DNA from: Propionivibrio hellwigii
GTDB lineage: Bacteria; Pseudomonadota; Gammaproteobacteria; Burkholderiales; Rhodocyclaceae
Assembly (NCBI RefSeq): GCF_041770905.1
Contig: NZ_JBEUWX010000001.1
Span: 62,001 to 126,000 of the forward strand
Length of the DNA stretch: 64,000 bases
Direction: 5' to 3'
Part shown: positions 34,549-44,487 of the stretch, piece after piece
Layout of the letters: the number at the start of each line of letters is the position of its first letter
Position numbering within the stretch: position 1 is the stretch's first letter
The notes under the pieces: generated by a model
What the model was told of the DNA's origin: nothing
Seen by the model: the letters and a program-made list of their open reading frames with translations, nothing else
Databases searched by the model: none
Translations under genes and position numbers: made by a program

Positions 34549-34913
34549 GCTTGACCGCGTGCCGGTCGGCAAAGCGCTGGAACAGTTCGAGCCGGTTGCG
34601 GCGGAGCGCCGGGTCGCCGTATGGCAGGCATGGTTTGCAGACGCCGGCATCGCCCGCCGTATCCGCACTGCCTTACGGTTTACGGATGAATAGTGGGGTG
34701 GCAGTGTTGCAGGCGGCGATAGACGGGCAGGGCATCGCGTTGGCGCGCAGCATCATGGCGGCGGATGATTTGGCCGCTGGGCGTCTGGTGCGCCTGTTCT
34801 CTGAAATTACCTGCGCCTCAGCGTGGTCATACTGGCTCGTTTATCTGGCAGAATCGGAGAAACAGGCAAAAATCCGGGCATTCAAACGCTGGTTGCAGGC
34901 ACAGACAGTTTAA
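34549..34913 (+). pseudogene. LysR-type regulator, C-terminal remnant
   Basis: Fragment of a GcvA-like LysR regulator effector domain. The part after 34690 reads 'GVAVLQAAIDGQGIALARS' and 'DDLAAGRLVRLFSEI', the conserved C-terminal region; the part before it ('ALEQFEPVAAERRVAVWQAW', 'AGIARRI') continues the homology in a different frame, so there is a frameshift near 34690. The DNA-binding domain is missing. It is not expected to be functional. It is divergent from the AEC transporter, which such regulators often control. Confidence 0.7.
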
Positions 34914-35099
34914 TGGCGGTTGCGTGCCCTGGCTGGGATGTCGCGTATGATGTATTTCTATTCGGCACGATGAATGGCACGGGAAGCGCCAGACCGCACA
35001 GTCGGCGCCTCAGCGTTGAATGAGGCATGCCTGGCCGTGTTGATCATCCTGAGTGTCAGAACGGTGCGATCCTGATCGCATATAAGGACGGAGCAAGCA

Positions 35100-35426
35100 A
35101 TGAGAATTCATAAAAAACTCGCTGTGTTGCTGGCGGTTTCATGCATGAGTGTTGCGCTTCCCGCGCTGGCCGATGATGACTGGGATGATGACGATGAAGG
35201 CGATGCGCGCTATCGCCGTCAGGTGTGTGCAGACTATATTGGCCGGCAACGTGCGGCTGCGATTGCGCTTTCCCGTGTCGTCGGCCGCGTGAAAGATATC
35301 GACTTGGAATACAGCCGCCGCTGGGGCGCATATTACGATGTTGAAATCAAGAAACGGCGCGGACGGAAGTACAAGGTTAAGGTCAACGCGCGCAACGGGC
35401 ACGTGATCTCCATACGCCGCGATTGA
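35100..35426 (+). CDS. PepSY-domain periplasmic protein
   Basis: Small exported protein of 108 residues with a signal peptide ('LAVLLAVSCMSVALPALA'), then an acidic stretch (DDDWDDDDEGD) and a PepSY-like domain: 'AAAIALSRVVGRVKDIDLEY' and 'YYDVEIKKRRGRKYKVKVNA', ending 'NGHVISIRRD'. PepSY domains often inhibit proteases or accompany sensor kinases; no such partner is adjacent. The start is supported by AAGGACGGAGCAAGC upstream. Confidence 0.82.
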   Translation: MRIHKKLAVLLAVSCMSVALPALADDDWDDDDEGDARYRRQVCADYIGRQRAAAIALSRVVGRVKDIDLEYSRRWGAYYDVEIKKRRGRKYKVKVNARNGHVISIRRD

Positions 35427-35560
35427 TTGCTCCGCTATCATCAATGTGCCTTTAACGTTTCTGTGGGAGGCCTGTTTCTGCCGCAAGCATTGCCGACTTT
35501 CTATAGAATTTTCAGTTCGCCGTTTGCAACCCTTTTGTCAGCTCCCTGTGAGGTTTCACC

Positions 35561-36688
35561 ATGCCCTACGAAAATCTCTTTCAGCCCTATACCTTTAACA
35601 ATGGCGTGACCGTGAAAAATCGCCTGGTCGTCGCGCCGCTGACGCACTTTGCCTCAGATGACGATGGGCATATCACCAACGACGAACGCCGCTTTCTGAC
35701 CGACCGTTTCCATGATTTCGGCCTGTTTATTTCTGCTGCCACGCTGGTGCACGACGGAGGCAAGGCGTTTCACGGGCAACCCGAAGCCATTGGCGAGGAA
35801 GACCTGCCCAGTCTGCGCGAGGTCGCCCGGATTATTCAGTCCCAAGGCGCAAAAGCATTGCTGCAAATTCACCACGGCGGCGCCCTGGCCATTCCCGAAC
35901 TCAACGGCGGACAAATTTTCGCACCCTCCGCGCACGCTGGAAGCGGCGTGCAGGCTCTTTCCGAAGACCACATCCACCGTCTCATCGCCGGCTACGGTCA
36001 CGCAGCCGAACTGGCGCTAAAGGCCGGTTTCGACGGCGTGGAAATCCACGGTGCAAACGGCTATTTGATTCAGCAGTTCTACTCCGCGCAATCCAATCAG
36101 CGCAGCGATCGATGGGGCGGCAGCGCCGCAAATCGCCTGCGTTTCCCGCTCGCCGTGGTCGATGCCGTCACCGCCGCCCGCGAAAAGCACGGACGTCCGG
36201 ATTTCATCGTCGGTTACCGTTTCTCGCCGGAAGAGCCGGGCGAGCATGGCCTCACCATGCAAGAGAGCTTTACCCTGATCGATGCCCTGACAGCCAAGCC
36301 TTTGCAGTATCTGCACGTTTCCCTGTGGGATTTCTATAAACATGCCCGGCGCGGCGCGGATGAAACCCGCACACGCATAGAACAGCTTCACGCGCGTATT
36401 GGCGGCAAACTGCCGCTGATCGGCGTGGGCGATCTATACACCGCGCAACAAGCTGCGGAAGCCTTGGCCACAGGCTGGGCGGAATTCATCGCCGTCGGCA
36501 AAACCGTGCTGCTCAACCCGAATTGGGCGCAACGGGTGCGAACCGGTGGAGACATCCGGACCGAACTCGACCCTGAATGCGCCGCAGAGTATCGTTTGCC
36601 GGCGCGCTTGCTGCAGCTCAGCCTCACAGGCACCGCTCCCTGGTTGCCGCCAGTGAAAGGCATACCGCATCAGGGCATCGATATCTGA
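35561..36688 (+). CDS. Old-yellow-enzyme family NADH:flavin oxidoreductase
   Basis: FMN-dependent ene-reductase of 375 residues. TIM-barrel signatures: 'LFQPYTFNNGVTVKNRLVVAPLT' at the FMN site, 'KALLQIHHGGALA' with the substrate-binding His pair and 'GFDGVEIHGANGYLIQQF', the family hallmark, then 'NRLRFPLAVVDAV'. The canonical Cys/Thr near residue 25-30 is a Thr (PLTH). The C-terminal 'FIAVGKTVLLNPNWAQRV' is the phosphate-binding end. Substrate unknown. Confidence 0.93.
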   Translation: MPYENLFQPYTFNNGVTVKNRLVVAPLTHFASDDDGHITNDERRFLTDRFHDFGLFISAATLVHDGGKAFHGQPEAIGEEDLPSLREVARIIQSQGAKALLQIHHGGALAIPELNGGQIFAPSAHAGSGVQALSEDHIHRLIAGYGHAAELALKAGFDGVEIHGANGYLIQQFYSAQSNQRSDRWGGSAANRLRFPLAVVDAVTAAREKHGRPDFIVGYRFSPEEPGEHGLTMQESFTLIDALTAKPLQYLHVSLWDFYKHARRGADETRTRIEQLHARIGGKLPLIGVGDLYTAQQAAEALATGWAEFIAVGKTVLLNPNWAQRVRTGGDIRTELDPECAAEYRLPARLLQLSLTGTAPWLPPVKGIPHQGIDI

Positions 36689-36926
36689 AGGCTGTGCGGC
36701 TTTGCTGCCGCCCCCATTCTTGTATGCAGGTTAGGGCATTTAGCAGGCCGAACAGGCGCTGCAGCGGGCGGCGTTAATTTTGAATTGCCGTATGGCATGA
36801 CGCTTTTCATCTGGGCGCCTGATTCTCGATGAAAATGTGTTGCGTTTTAGGCGGCATTCGGCCGCAGCGAAAGGCCCCCAAAAATTCGGAAGATAAGGAT
36901 GGGGCGATCAAGGTCTATTGCCGCCT

Positions 36927-37112
36927 GTCGGCGAACTTGATTAACTCGCTTACGCTCAAACAATCAAGCCCTTGTTCCCGACAAGCTGCCCCGCGCCTCT
37001 CTGAAATAGCGGCTTCCTTTGCCAAGATACGGCGTTGCTATGTTGGCCTTGCCGTACTACTCGTACTGTCAGCGGCTTACCGCCTTGTCTTTTGGAAAAG
37101 TCCAGCCGCTAT
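36927..37112 (+). repeat. ~185 bp direct repeat, copy 1
   Basis: Matches 37387-37568 closely over its whole length. It contains CTTGATT ... AATCAAG arms in its first half and a Correia-like element (37006-37112) as its second half. Confidence 0.85.
37006..37112 (+). repeat. Correia-like miniature element, copy 1
   Basis: 107 bp between ATAGCGGCT and AGCCGCTAT ends. The core reads TACGGCGTTG, CCTTGCCGTACT, GTACTGTCAGCGGCTT and CGCCTTGTCTTTTGG, closely like the core of neisserial Correia repeat elements as I recall them. Confidence 0.75.
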
Positions 37113-37126
37113 GAGGCTTTCGGGCA

Positions 37127-37210
37127 CACTTCTGAACCCCGCGTGGATAGGGCGTTTGCGGGAAGGTGCCTCTGGAACCCTTATGAATAAAGGGCTTCAG
37201 GGCAGGTGCC
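37127..37210. repeat. Tandem imperfect-palindrome repeats, array B (2 units)
   Basis: Two ~40 bp units of the array A family; the clearest is AACCCTTATGAATAAAGGGC, followed by a GGCAGGTGCC-type end. Confidence 0.65.
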
Positions 37211-37306
37211 ATGAAACTAAAAACAAGAATTTCCTCCGCATGCGCATTGACCTCCACCCACAAAACTCCTTTTGATGCCGTTGCGCTGTGCGGCAGCGCG
37301 CCCCGC
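37195..37306 (+). repeat. 112 bp duplication, copy 1
   Basis: Identical except for one base to 37787-37898. Each copy begins at CTTCAGGGCAGGTGCC and would encode a short peptide starting MKLKTRISSACALTS, but both copies end in different contexts. Confidence 0.9.
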
Positions 37307-37337
37307 TGACTTTCTTTGCCTCGCCAAAGAAAGTCAG
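37306..37337. repeat. Perfect 13 bp stem-loop
   Basis: CTGACTTTCTTTG and CAAAGAAAGTCAG enclose a 6 base loop; there is no T-run. It lies within the repeat island. Confidence 0.6.
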
Positions 37338-37386
37338 CAAAGAAAGGCGACCCCAGGCGCGGACGACTCCTTGTCGCGGGCCGCTT

Positions 37387-37568
37387 GTCGGCGGGCTTGA
37401 TTAACTCGCTGTGCTCAAACAATCAAGCCCTTGTTCCCGCCAAGCTGCCACGCGCCCCTCTGAAATAGCGGCTCCCTTTGCCAAAATACGGCGTTGGCTT
37501 CGCCTTGCCGTACTGCTTGTACTGTCAGCGGCTCGCCGCCTTGTCTTTTGGCAAAGTCGAGCCGCTAT
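37387..37568 (+). repeat. ~185 bp direct repeat, copy 2
   Basis: Second copy of the 36927-37112 sequence, with scattered substitutions. Its second half is Correia-like element copy 2. Confidence 0.85.
37465..37568 (+). repeat. Correia-like miniature element, copy 2
   Basis: 104 bp. The terminal inverted repeats are the best preserved: ATAGCGGCTCCCTTTGCCAA at one end and TTGGCAAAGTCGAGCCGCTA at the other. The Correia-like core is intact. Confidence 0.8.
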
Positions 37569-37585
37569 ATAGGGGGATTAGGGCA

Positions 37586-37730
37586 TCCCTCTGAAGCCCT
37601 TATGGATAGGCCATTTCCGGGCAGGCACCTCTGGAACTCTTATGGATAAAGGGCTAGCGGGCAGGGTGCCCGGAGATGTCCTAAATACGTGGGCTTCAGG
37701 CCACCTCTTTTTGGAGATGCACTTGCGCTG
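37586..37730. repeat. Tandem imperfect-palindrome repeats, array C (3-4 units)
   Basis: Units include AAGCCCTTATGGATAGGCC, AACTCTTATGGATAAAGGGC and GGAGATGTCCTAAATACGTG, spaced ~38-40 bp, each followed by a GGGCAGG or TTCAGGCC junction. Confidence 0.65.
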
Positions 37731-37786
37731 CTGCCCCCCGCGTTTTTCCAATTCGGGAATGCACCGAAACCCGCTCGGATAAAGGA

Positions 37787-37898
37787 CTTCAGGGCAGGTG
37801 CCATGAAACTAAAAACAAGAATTTCCTCCGCATGCGCATTGACCTCCACCCACAAAACTCCTTTTGATGCCGTTGCGCTGAGCGGCAGCGCGCCCCGC
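37787..37898 (+). repeat. 112 bp duplication, copy 2
   Basis: Second copy of 37195-37306, on the same strand 592 bp away. Confidence 0.9.
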
Positions 37899-37960
37899 GT
37901 CTGCGGCTGCGCCTAAGGGGGTTTTGGGTGCTTCGTAGTGATCGAATACCAAATGAGCAT

Positions 37961-38293
37961 GCCTGGAAGCCCGCGTGGATTGGGCGTTTCCGGGCAGGCA
38001 CCTCTGGAGCCCTTATAAATAAAGGGCTGGCGGGCAGGGGGCTCTGGGATGCCCTGTTTACGCGGGCTTCAGGCTACCTCTCTTTGGAGATGTACCTGCG
38101 CTTCCGCCACCCGCGTTTTTCCAATTCGGGAAGATGCACCGAAACCCGCTCGGATAAAGGACTTCAGGACAGGCACCTCTATAACCCTTATAAATAGGGC
38201 GTTTGCGGGCAGGGTGCCCGGAGATGCCCTGTTTACACGGGCTAGCGGGCACCTCCTCTGAAATGCCCTAAATACGCGGAGTTCAGGGCGCCT
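37961..38293. repeat. Tandem imperfect-palindrome repeats, array D (6-7 units)
   Basis: Longest array. Units such as GAGCCCTTATAAATAAAGGG, GATGCCCTGTTTACGCGGGC and AACCCTTATAAATAGGGCG recur every ~38-41 bp and are joined by CGGGCAGG(G/C)-type links; one longer insert with GGAGATGTACC interrupts. Confidence 0.7.
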
Positions 38294-38322
38294 ATATGCC
38301 TATATTTGAGATACCGCTAAAT

Positions 38323-38424
38323 ATAGCGGCTCGACTTTGCAAAAGACAAGGCGGTAAGCCGCTGACAGTACATTTAGTACGGCAAGGCGAGCTAACGCAG
38401 TATTTTGGCAAAGGAAGCCGCTAT
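38323..38424 (-). repeat. Correia-like miniature element, copy 3 (inverted)
   Basis: 102 bp in opposite orientation to copies 1 and 2, with ATAGCGGCTCGACTTTGC at one end and GCAAAGGAAGCCGCTAT at the other. Confidence 0.75.
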
Positions 38425-38531
38425 GGCATGACTTTGCCAAAGACAAGACGGTAAAGCCGCTGACAGACCATTCAGTACGGCAAGGTCAGGTCAACACCGC
38501 AACGCAGTATGTTGGCAGAGGAAGCCGCGAT
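38424..38531 (-). repeat. Correia-like miniature element, copy 4 (inverted, degenerate)
   Basis: Follows copy 3 head-to-tail and ends 8 bases before the ypfJ stop codon. Termini and core are recognisable but carry more substitutions and a small insertion. Confidence 0.65.
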
Positions 38532-38538
38532 GTCTGGA

Positions 38539-39408
38539 TTACAGCGCGTCCGTCCGGAAGGTGTCGCACTGACGGAAATCGCCGCTTTCCATCCCGCGTT
38601 TGAACCAGCGCACGCGCTGTGCAGCGCTGCCGTGGGTAAAGGATTCCGGCACGACGCGCCCTTGCGTGCGCTGTTGCAGGCGGTCGTCGCCAATCTGGGC
38701 GGCGGCGTTGAGCGCTTGTTCGATCTCACCCGGCTCGATGATGGCCTTGGCGGCATCGGCGCGGTTTCCCCAAACGCCCGCCAGACAGTCGGCCTGTAAT
38801 TCGAGACGCACCGACAGCGCATTGGCCTTGGCGCGGCTGCTGCGTTGTTGCGCCTGATGGACTTGATCCGAGATGCCGAGCAGGTTTTGTACGTGGTGGC
38901 CGACTTCATGCGCGATGACGTATGCCTGCGCGAATTCGCCCGGCGCCTGGAAACGCTGCCGCAGATCGCGGAAGAACGATAGATCGATATAAACGCGTTG
39001 ATCGCCCGGACAGTAAAACGGTCCCATCGCCGACTGTCCCATGCCGCAGGCCGTCGGCGTCGACCCGGAGAACAGCACTAGGCGCGGCTGCGTGTAGGTG
39101 CGGCCATTCTCACGGAAGACCTGTTCCCAAACCGCTTCGGTGCTGCCCAGCACCTTGGCGACAAAACGCGCTGCCGCATCATCGGCCGGCGGTTTTTGCG
39201 CCGGCGCCTGCGTGTGTACTGAGGAAGCGCCTTGCAGGTTAGAGGTCAGGTCGATGACCGTCATCGGGTCGATGCCAAAAAAATAGCTGGCAATCAGCGC
39301 CAGCGCGATCGTCCCGATGCCGATGCGCCCACCGCCGAAACCGCCGCCACGATAGCCGCTGCGCCGATCCTCAATGTTGTGGCTTTCTTCCTGATCATCT
39401 AGTCGCAC
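38539..39408 (-). CDS. ypfJ: Neutral zinc metallopeptidase (YpfJ family)
   Basis: Membrane-anchored putative zinc peptidase of 289 residues. A Gly-rich cytoplasmic N-terminus (RGGGFGGGRIGIG) leads into one membrane helix (~residues 31-45), then a periplasmic domain with 'GPFYCPGDQRVYIDLSF' and the zinc motif HEVGHH beginning at residue 167. 'ELQADCLAGVWGNRA' supplies the third ligand and 'FTHGSAAQRVRWFKRGMESG' is the conserved C-terminal box. It overlaps the stop of the upstream small gene by about 10 bases. The physiological substrate is unknown. Confidence 0.92.
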   Translation of the reverse strand: MRLDDQEESHNIEDRRSGYRGGGFGGGRIGIGTIALALIASYFFGIDPMTVIDLTSNLQGASSVHTQAPAQKPPADDAAARFVAKVLGSTEAVWEQVFRENGRTYTQPRLVLFSGSTPTACGMGQSAMGPFYCPGDQRVYIDLSFFRDLRQRFQAPGEFAQAYVIAHEVGHHVQNLLGISDQVHQAQQRSSRAKANALSVRLELQADCLAGVWGNRADAAKAIIEPGEIEQALNAAAQIGDDRLQQRTQGRVVPESFTHGSAAQRVRWFKRGMESGDFRQCDTFRTDAL

Positions 39409-39671
39409 GTTTCTTCCTCCTGCGCTGGGTTTTCCGTAGCGCCCTGCAAGGCGTCTGCCGCCTGCCTGCGCATGGTTGCCGTCTGCGCCTGTCTGCGTTT
39501 TTGTTCGAGCCGGGTATTTTTTCCGGCGTCAAAAAATACATAACGACTATACAGTTCGCAGCCTTTCATGCCCGGATCGCACGGGCGATTGGCGACCTTG
39601 CTGCACAGATCGTTCACTTCGTGCGGGCATCCCCATCCACCGCCTCCACCACCTCCACCGCCGGACATCGT
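39399..39671 (-). CDS. Conserved hypothetical protein with poly-Gly N-terminus
   Basis: 90-residue protein of unknown function. From ATG 39671 (GGAG eight bases before) it starts 'MSGGGGGGGGGWGCPHEVND' and has four cysteines in a pattern C-x6-C, then C-x5-C ('CPHEVNDLC', 'CDPGMKGC'), suggesting metal binding or a disulfide cluster, then a charged helical tail. The frame is open up to 39779, so a longer start is possible. The overlap with ypfJ implies co-translation. The nine-Gly tract is encoded by a run of GGN codons and could vary in length. Confidence 0.65.
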   Translation of the reverse strand, partial: TMSGGGGGGGGGWGCPHEVNDLCSKVANRPCDPGMKGCELYSRYVFFDAGKNTRLEQKRRQAQTATMRRQAADALQGATENPAQEEETCD

Positions 39672-39778
39672 TCTTGCTCCATCATCCAAAAGCGTATTGT
39701 CCATGCAGCCGGTCATGCGGACAAGTTTTCCGGCGTACAATGGCCCGCGTCCATAAAAAACGGGGAGCCGAGACGGCA

Positions 39779-40021
39779 ATGAGCGAATGGGTACTGATTT
39801 TGACCATCAATTTGATGACTTTTCCCGGCGAAATGCGCGATGTCTCGCCGATCGTCATTGAGGGCTTCAAGTCGAAACAAAATTGCGACAGCGCGGCATC
39901 GGCAGTGACCGGACGCACCCTGGCGTTGCTGGGAAAGGCCCGCGAGCAGCAGGGCATCCGGCCGGATGACAGCCGGGGCGTTCCGGCGATTTGGTACGAA
40001 TGCATCAAGATCACCAAATAA
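39779..40021 (+). CDS. Small hypothetical protein
   Basis: 80 residues from ATG 39779, after GGGGAGCC. The start is hydrophobic ('WVLILTINLMTFPGEM') and the protein contains two cysteines ('KQNCDSAA', 'IWYECIKI'). It may be periplasmic or membrane-tethered. No family is recognised. It diverges from the poly-Gly gene. Confidence 0.6.
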   Translation: MSEWVLILTINLMTFPGEMRDVSPIVIEGFKSKQNCDSAASAVTGRTLALLGKAREQQGIRPDDSRGVPAIWYECIKITK

Positions 40022-40089
40022 TGCGAAGCGGCGGGGCGGGATGCCCGCACAGGCGTAATTTTCATGGTGCAGCGGGGATAAGATGTTGG

Positions 40090-40149
40090 TGGCGCTGGGT
40101 GGCGCTGCATGGCGTTGGCTGGCGCTTGATGGCGTCTGATGGCCGCTTG
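40090..40149. repeat. Tandem 10 bp repeats (6 units)
   Basis: Six consecutive units beginning TGGCGCTGGG, TGGCGCTGCA, TGGCGTTGGC, TGGCGCTTGA, TGGCGTCTGA, TGGCCGCTTG, ending ~40 bases before the thpR start. The first five or six bases are conserved. Confidence 0.75.
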
Positions 40150-40190
40150 CGCACGGCCGCCGGTACTCGCGGCGTAGGATACGGTGGCGA

Positions 40191-40736
40191 ATGAGACTGT
40201 TTTTTGCCTTGTGGCCGACCGCCCCCGTGGCGAAAGCGTTAAGCGATGTGGCGGAATGCTGCGCGCAGCGCTTGGGCGGGCGGGCAACACGGACGGCGAC
40301 GATTCACATGACGCTCGCTTTTCTCGGCGAGCAGCCGCGGGAAAAGCTGCCGGAAATTCTCGCTGCGGCGCGTGCCGTGCGTATGGCGCCGTTCGATCTA
40401 TCGCTCGACCGGCTGGGCGGCTGGCGGCATCATCGCCTGCTTTGGGCTGGGTGCCAGTCGGCGCCCGCTGCCTTGCAGGATCTGGCGGCGGGCTTGCATG
40501 CTCGTCTGCGGAATTCCGCGGCTGCGTTCGGTGCGGGTGATGCGGAGCGGGCGAAATGGCATTTTTTCCCGCATGTCACGCTGGTGCGCAAGCTGCCTGC
40601 GCAGGCGTTTCCGCTCGCGCTGCCGGCATGCCAGCCGTTGTCGTGGCCCTGCCGGAGTTTCGTGCTGGTCGAATCGCGCCTATCGGCCGCCGGCGCGGAG
40701 TATCGCCTGATGGATACTTTTGACTGTTGTGGCTGA
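40191..40736 (+). CDS. thpR: RNA 2',3'-cyclic phosphodiesterase (2H family)
   Basis: 2H phosphoesterase of 181 residues that opens 2',3'-cyclic phosphates; the older name is 2'-5' RNA ligase. Both catalytic HxTx motifs are present: HMTL at 39-42 and HVTL at 128-131. 'RLFFALWPT' is the family N-terminus. The upstream 10 bp tandem repeat and lack of a clear ribosome-binding site leave its expression uncertain. Confidence 0.9.
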   Translation: MRLFFALWPTAPVAKALSDVAECCAQRLGGRATRTATIHMTLAFLGEQPREKLPEILAAARAVRMAPFDLSLDRLGGWRHHRLLWAGCQSAPAALQDLAAGLHARLRNSAAAFGAGDAERAKWHFFPHVTLVRKLPAQAFPLALPACQPLSWPCRSFVLVESRLSAAGAEYRLMDTFDCCG

Positions 40737-40869
40737 CAGGCCGTATGCGTCGTCGCCTCATCGGCGAAGCAGGCGTCGGTGAGCACGGCGTTTTCTACGG
40801 CATTGTTTTGTCTTGCTCTTGTCTTGCGCTGCGCCCGATCTTTTCATGCCGCGCCGGTTTCATTGACCT

Positions 40870-42921
<2,052 letters not shown>

Positions 42922-43490
42922 TTTTCTTCCTTATCAAGCAAACAGAGGAAAACGGGAAAAGCGGAAAAGTTGAAATCGGAAAGAAGAAATATCAGAAAAT
43001 CCCAAAAAAACCTGAAGAAGCCAAAGCAAGCGCCGCTATTATCCTGCATCGCCTGCCAGCAAGAAAGGCGGGGGATTATCAGATGCGCGGCGTTTGGTCG
43101 GAGGCATATATCCTTCAAAACCGGCTGCAAAGGAATAAGGGGCAAAGTAACAAAGGGCAAAGGCGCGCGCCGTGGCGCCAGACACCGTTTGCAATCATTG
43201 TAAACTGACGGGCAAAACAAAGCGCCGCTTTACGCCGACGACGTTTGGCTAGAATAGCGGCCTATGCCGGATGGGCGGCATCCGCAGCATATCGGGCGCA
43301 TTCCGCTGCATGTCCGGCGGATCTCTGGCTGTGGCAGTGATGTCCGACGCCGTGTCTCTTTGGCGATGCCGCAATGAAAAGGCTGAACGCGGCACGCGCT
43401 TGCCCAAATGAAATTTTTTGGGCGCGGCATGGGGAAACGGGTGTATGCCGGCCGCTGGCAGGTAGGTGTTGACGAGGCGATGGAAAAATC
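42922..43490. other. Intergenic region, no gene seen
   Basis: About 570 bases divergent between pta and the next plus-strand gene. It starts purine-rich (AAGAAATATCAGAAAATCCC) and later GC-rich. The frames on either strand look like composition shadows. Confidence 0.45.
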
Positions 43491-44171
43491 ATGATGGGCT
43501 TACGGATGGCAGGAATGGCGCTCCCTATCGAGGGGCGGGCGAATGGACGGGCGATGCGGGAAAACGCGCGGAAATGCGGGCGGGTCGGCGCCCGGCCTGT
43601 GCATGTGAATTCGGGTGCGGGGCGTTTTTTCCGCAATCTGCTGCTGGTGGCCGCCGGCTTGGCGTCATGGCTCGCTTTTGCCGGGTTGGCGATGGCCATT
43701 GAGGTTGTACATGCCGAATTCGGCCTATTGACGCCGCGCCAGGCCGGTGCGTCGGGACGGTCGCAGGATCTGACGCTTGTGCCGACACGCATCATTCCGC
43801 GTCGAACCGGCACGCGCTACGGCTGGGCCATCGAATTGCGCACGGACAAACGCCGGGTCAGCGTCCGTGAAGATTATCTGCTGCCGGCCCCGGCCCGGAG
43901 TCGTCATGACAATAGCCATGCCAATGGGCACGGCGACGGATTGGCGCAGCCAACGTCGTCCGCCCCGACGCTGGCGGATGCGGAAACGCGCACGCTGACT
44001 TTCGAGCGGCGCAACACGGTTAGCCAACGCCAACTCGTTCCGCGCAACGGCCTGATTTTCGGCGAATGGGAGATCGGTCCCCATGAGCCGCCGGGGCGGC
44101 GGCATCTTCAGGTGATCGTGGAAGGCGAGCTTGCCGCCGATTTTGAATATGAAGTGCGCGCAACGCCGTAA
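43491..44171 (+). CDS. Hypothetical exported protein
   Basis: Up to 226 residues; the start is uncertain. A hydrophobic segment ('NLLLVAAGLASWLAFAGLAMA') lies ~50 residues in, so the true start may be one of several later Met or Val codons, giving an ordinary signal peptide. The mature part starts 'IEVVHAEFGLLTPRQAG', with a conserved-looking beta domain ('LVPTRIIPRRTGTRYGWAIELR', 'FGEWEIGPHEPPGRRHLQVIVEGE'), a pattern reminiscent of DUF3859-type proteins, but I am not certain. A His/Asn/Gly-rich linker sits in the middle. Function unknown. Confidence 0.55.
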   Translation: MMGLRMAGMALPIEGRANGRAMRENARKCGRVGARPVHVNSGAGRFFRNLLLVAAGLASWLAFAGLAMAIEVVHAEFGLLTPRQAGASGRSQDLTLVPTRIIPRRTGTRYGWAIELRTDKRRVSVREDYLLPAPARSRHDNSHANGHGDGLAQPTSSAPTLADAETRTLTFERRNTVSQRQLVPRNGLIFGEWEIGPHEPPGRRHLQVIVEGELAADFEYEVRATP

Positions 44172-44231
44172 AGCAGATCGCTGTGCCGTGTGGCCCCATG
44201 TGGCCGCATGTAGTTTCCTTTATTATTCAAT

Positions 44232-44345
44232 GGCCTGTAGCCCTAGTGAAAAGGGCGTTTGCGGGCCGTTGGCGTTAAAAGGCGCATAAATACTGGGTTT
44301 GCGAGCAGGGGTACGGGAATGTCCTGTCCATGCGGGGCGTAGCAT
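44232..44345. repeat. Tandem imperfect-palindrome repeats, array E (3 units)
   Basis: Degenerate units around TAGCCCTAGTGAAAAGGGC and GCATAAATACTGGG of the same ~38-40 bp family. They lie in the 44172-44487 gap, which has no gene otherwise. Confidence 0.55.
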
Positions 44346-44487
44346 ATTTAGCGTATTCTTTGCGGGAAAAAGCGCGATGAGATAAGCGTGTCCCCGGCTT
44401 TTCCAGACGCTACACGCAAACTGCACTGAGAGTCCATTGATAAATCATTGACAGGCGCGAAAGCGTCTCTTATGAGATGGCTAACGG

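Larger units (their letters stand above)
36689..38535. other. Repeat-rich non-coding island
   Basis: About 1.85 kb between the flavin oxidoreductase and ypfJ made almost entirely of repeats: Correia-like elements, tandem palindromic units, two ~185 bp direct repeats and a 112 bp duplication. Short open frames occur on both strands but are repeated themselves and lack protein-like features, so none is called as a gene. Confidence 0.7.

Noticed and set aside
37640..37916. Short open frames within the repeat island, e.g. MKLKTRISSACALTS and MWVEVNAHAEEILVF
   Set aside because: They coincide with duplicated non-coding repeats on both strands and lack protein-like features.
37127..38293. Possible CRISPR array
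   Set aside because: The repeats are degenerate and contiguous, with no unique spacers of equal length and no cas genes.
43262..43813. 183-residue minus-strand frame in the pta gap
   Set aside because: Ser/Pro/Arg-rich shadow of the plus-strand hypothetical gene and GC-rich flank.
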